Assembly: GCA_002401455.1 (NCBI GenBank)
Contig: NVTE01000004.1
Location: 1-64,000, forward strand
Origin: Alphaproteobacteria bacterium
GTDB taxonomy: Bacteria > Pseudomonadota > Alphaproteobacteria > Sphingomonadales > Emcibacteraceae
Direction: 5' to 3'
DNA length: 64,000 nucleotides
A program made the translations under genes and the position numbers. This document shows positions 63,108-64,000 of the stretch, in pieces (within the stretch, counting starts at the first letter, position 1; each line of letters opens with the position of its first letter). The notes under the pieces are model-generated. The model was not told where the DNA came from and did not search any database. It saw only the letters and a program-made list of their open reading frames with translations.

Positions 63108-64000
63108 ATGGTAAAAATCTTACATTTGCATAACCCTGAGATAGGGAAACATTTTGAAGGTATTCGGTCATCACTTACCGGGGCCGACCAGGCGTGGCTG
63201 GGCGCTGTGCGAGAGGAGGCCATGACTCGCTTCACCAATACCGGTATTCCCGGCCCTAAGGTGGAAGAATGGAAATATACCAATCTGGGGTTTTTGGCCA
63301 ATGAGAATTTCGCGGTCGGAACAAAGGCTGACCAGACTTCGGAAATCAAGGCGTTTTATGACGCGGCCTATCTGGCGGACATCGCTGGTCCGGTAGTGGT
63401 CTTTGTTAATGGCCATATCTATCCGGCGCTGTCGTCTTATCCAGATGAAGAGGGGGTAGAGTTCAGTGTCTTCTCCGAAAATACATCTGCTTTCCGGGAT
63501 ACATTGGAAAGCTCAGATCAGGCTAGTTCCCTTAATGATTTGAACCGGGCGATGGTCACGGACGGTTATCGTCTGGATATTGCGGCGGGGGTTCAGGTCA
63601 GACAGCCGATTCAGATAATCCATATTGTCACCTCAGCCACGGATATGAAACTGATTCCGGTCCGTTCCCAGGTCACGGCCAGCAAAGGGGCGAAAGCCCG
63701 GATCATTGAAACCTTCATTGGCGCAGAAAATGAGCGCTATTGGGGTCATATGATCAGCGAGACAACTTTGCACGACGCGGCGGACATTTCCCTGATTCAG
63801 TTCCAGCTCCAGGGTAAGCAGGCCATCCATATGACCGAGCTCCATACCACAGTGGCGGAAAAAGCCAACTTTAGCCATATGAGTTTACAGCTCGGGGCTG
63901 AGATCAGCCGGACCGAGCTGATCAACAGCTTCACCGGTGAATATGCTCATATTGACCTGCGCGGGGCCTATCTTGGCCGGGTCAAGCAATCCCATGATAT
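63108..64000 (+). CDS. sufD: Fe-S cluster assembly protein SufD, 3' end beyond the window
   Basis: Direct translation MVKILHLHNPEIGKHFEGIRSS...VEEWKYTNLGFLA...ELINSFTGEYAHIDLRGAYLGRVKQSHD; open at right edge. Confidence 0.9.
   Translation, partial: MVKILHLHNPEIGKHFEGIRSSLTGADQAWLGAVREEAMTRFTNTGIPGPKVEEWKYTNLGFLANENFAVGTKADQTSEIKAFYDAAYLADIAGPVVVFVNGHIYPALSSYPDEEGVEFSVFSENTSAFRDTLESSDQASSLNDLNRAMVTDGYRLDIAAGVQVRQPIQIIHIVTSATDMKLIPVRSQVTASKGAKARIIETFIGAENERYWGHMISETTLHDAADISLIQFQLQGKQAIHMTELHTTVAEKANFSHMSLQLGAEISRTELINSFTGEYAHIDLRGAYLGRVKQSHD

Noticed and set aside
1-64000. Search for CRISPR arrays, tRNA/rRNA genes, transposases, phage genes, toxin-antitoxin or BGC modules
   Set aside because: No repeat-spacer pattern, structural RNA, transposase or phage motif was recognised by reading; the content is core metabolism and information processing.

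Overview
The window is a 64 kb piece of an alphaproteobacterial chromosome made almost entirely of core genes. No rRNA, tRNA, CRISPR array, prophage or IS element was recognised. The left edge holds a tightly packed arsenic-type operon (arsM-arsC-PiT transporter-VTT membrane protein-flavin disulfide oxidoreductase). It is followed by clpB, DUF4167, prmC/prfA/hisS/ispG, a RodZ-like gene, ptsP, lysC, ubiG/fdhD/mobA, argJ, secA, accA, xerD, aroK/aroB and the secB-dnaQ-coaE-aroE-maf-PPSR block. An AT-rich gap follows, then hemE-hemH-hemJ-rho, nhaC, mnmE-mnmG-rsmG-parA-parB and rrf2-sufBCD. The most significant structure is the roughly 420 bp AT-rich gap between the PPSR (DUF299) gene and hemE. It carries many TTATCC-type 9-mers, gene orientation switches there, and two perfect parS palindromes plus parAB lie 8-11 kb downstream. 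I interpret it as the chromosomal replication origin with its partition locus. Other points worth a second look are: a secreted M48-like protein whose HExxH is replaced by HMTAH, placed in reverse orientation between prfA and prmC; a tandem duplication of the SEC-C zinc motif in SecA; a palindrome in the clpB promoter spacer; an arsenic operon with a phosphate transporter and no visible efflux pump; a palindrome upstream of the Rrf2/suf operon; and several small or orphan ORFs. I did not find a clearly new multi-gene system. Function calls come from reading protein motifs and gene order, not from database searches.
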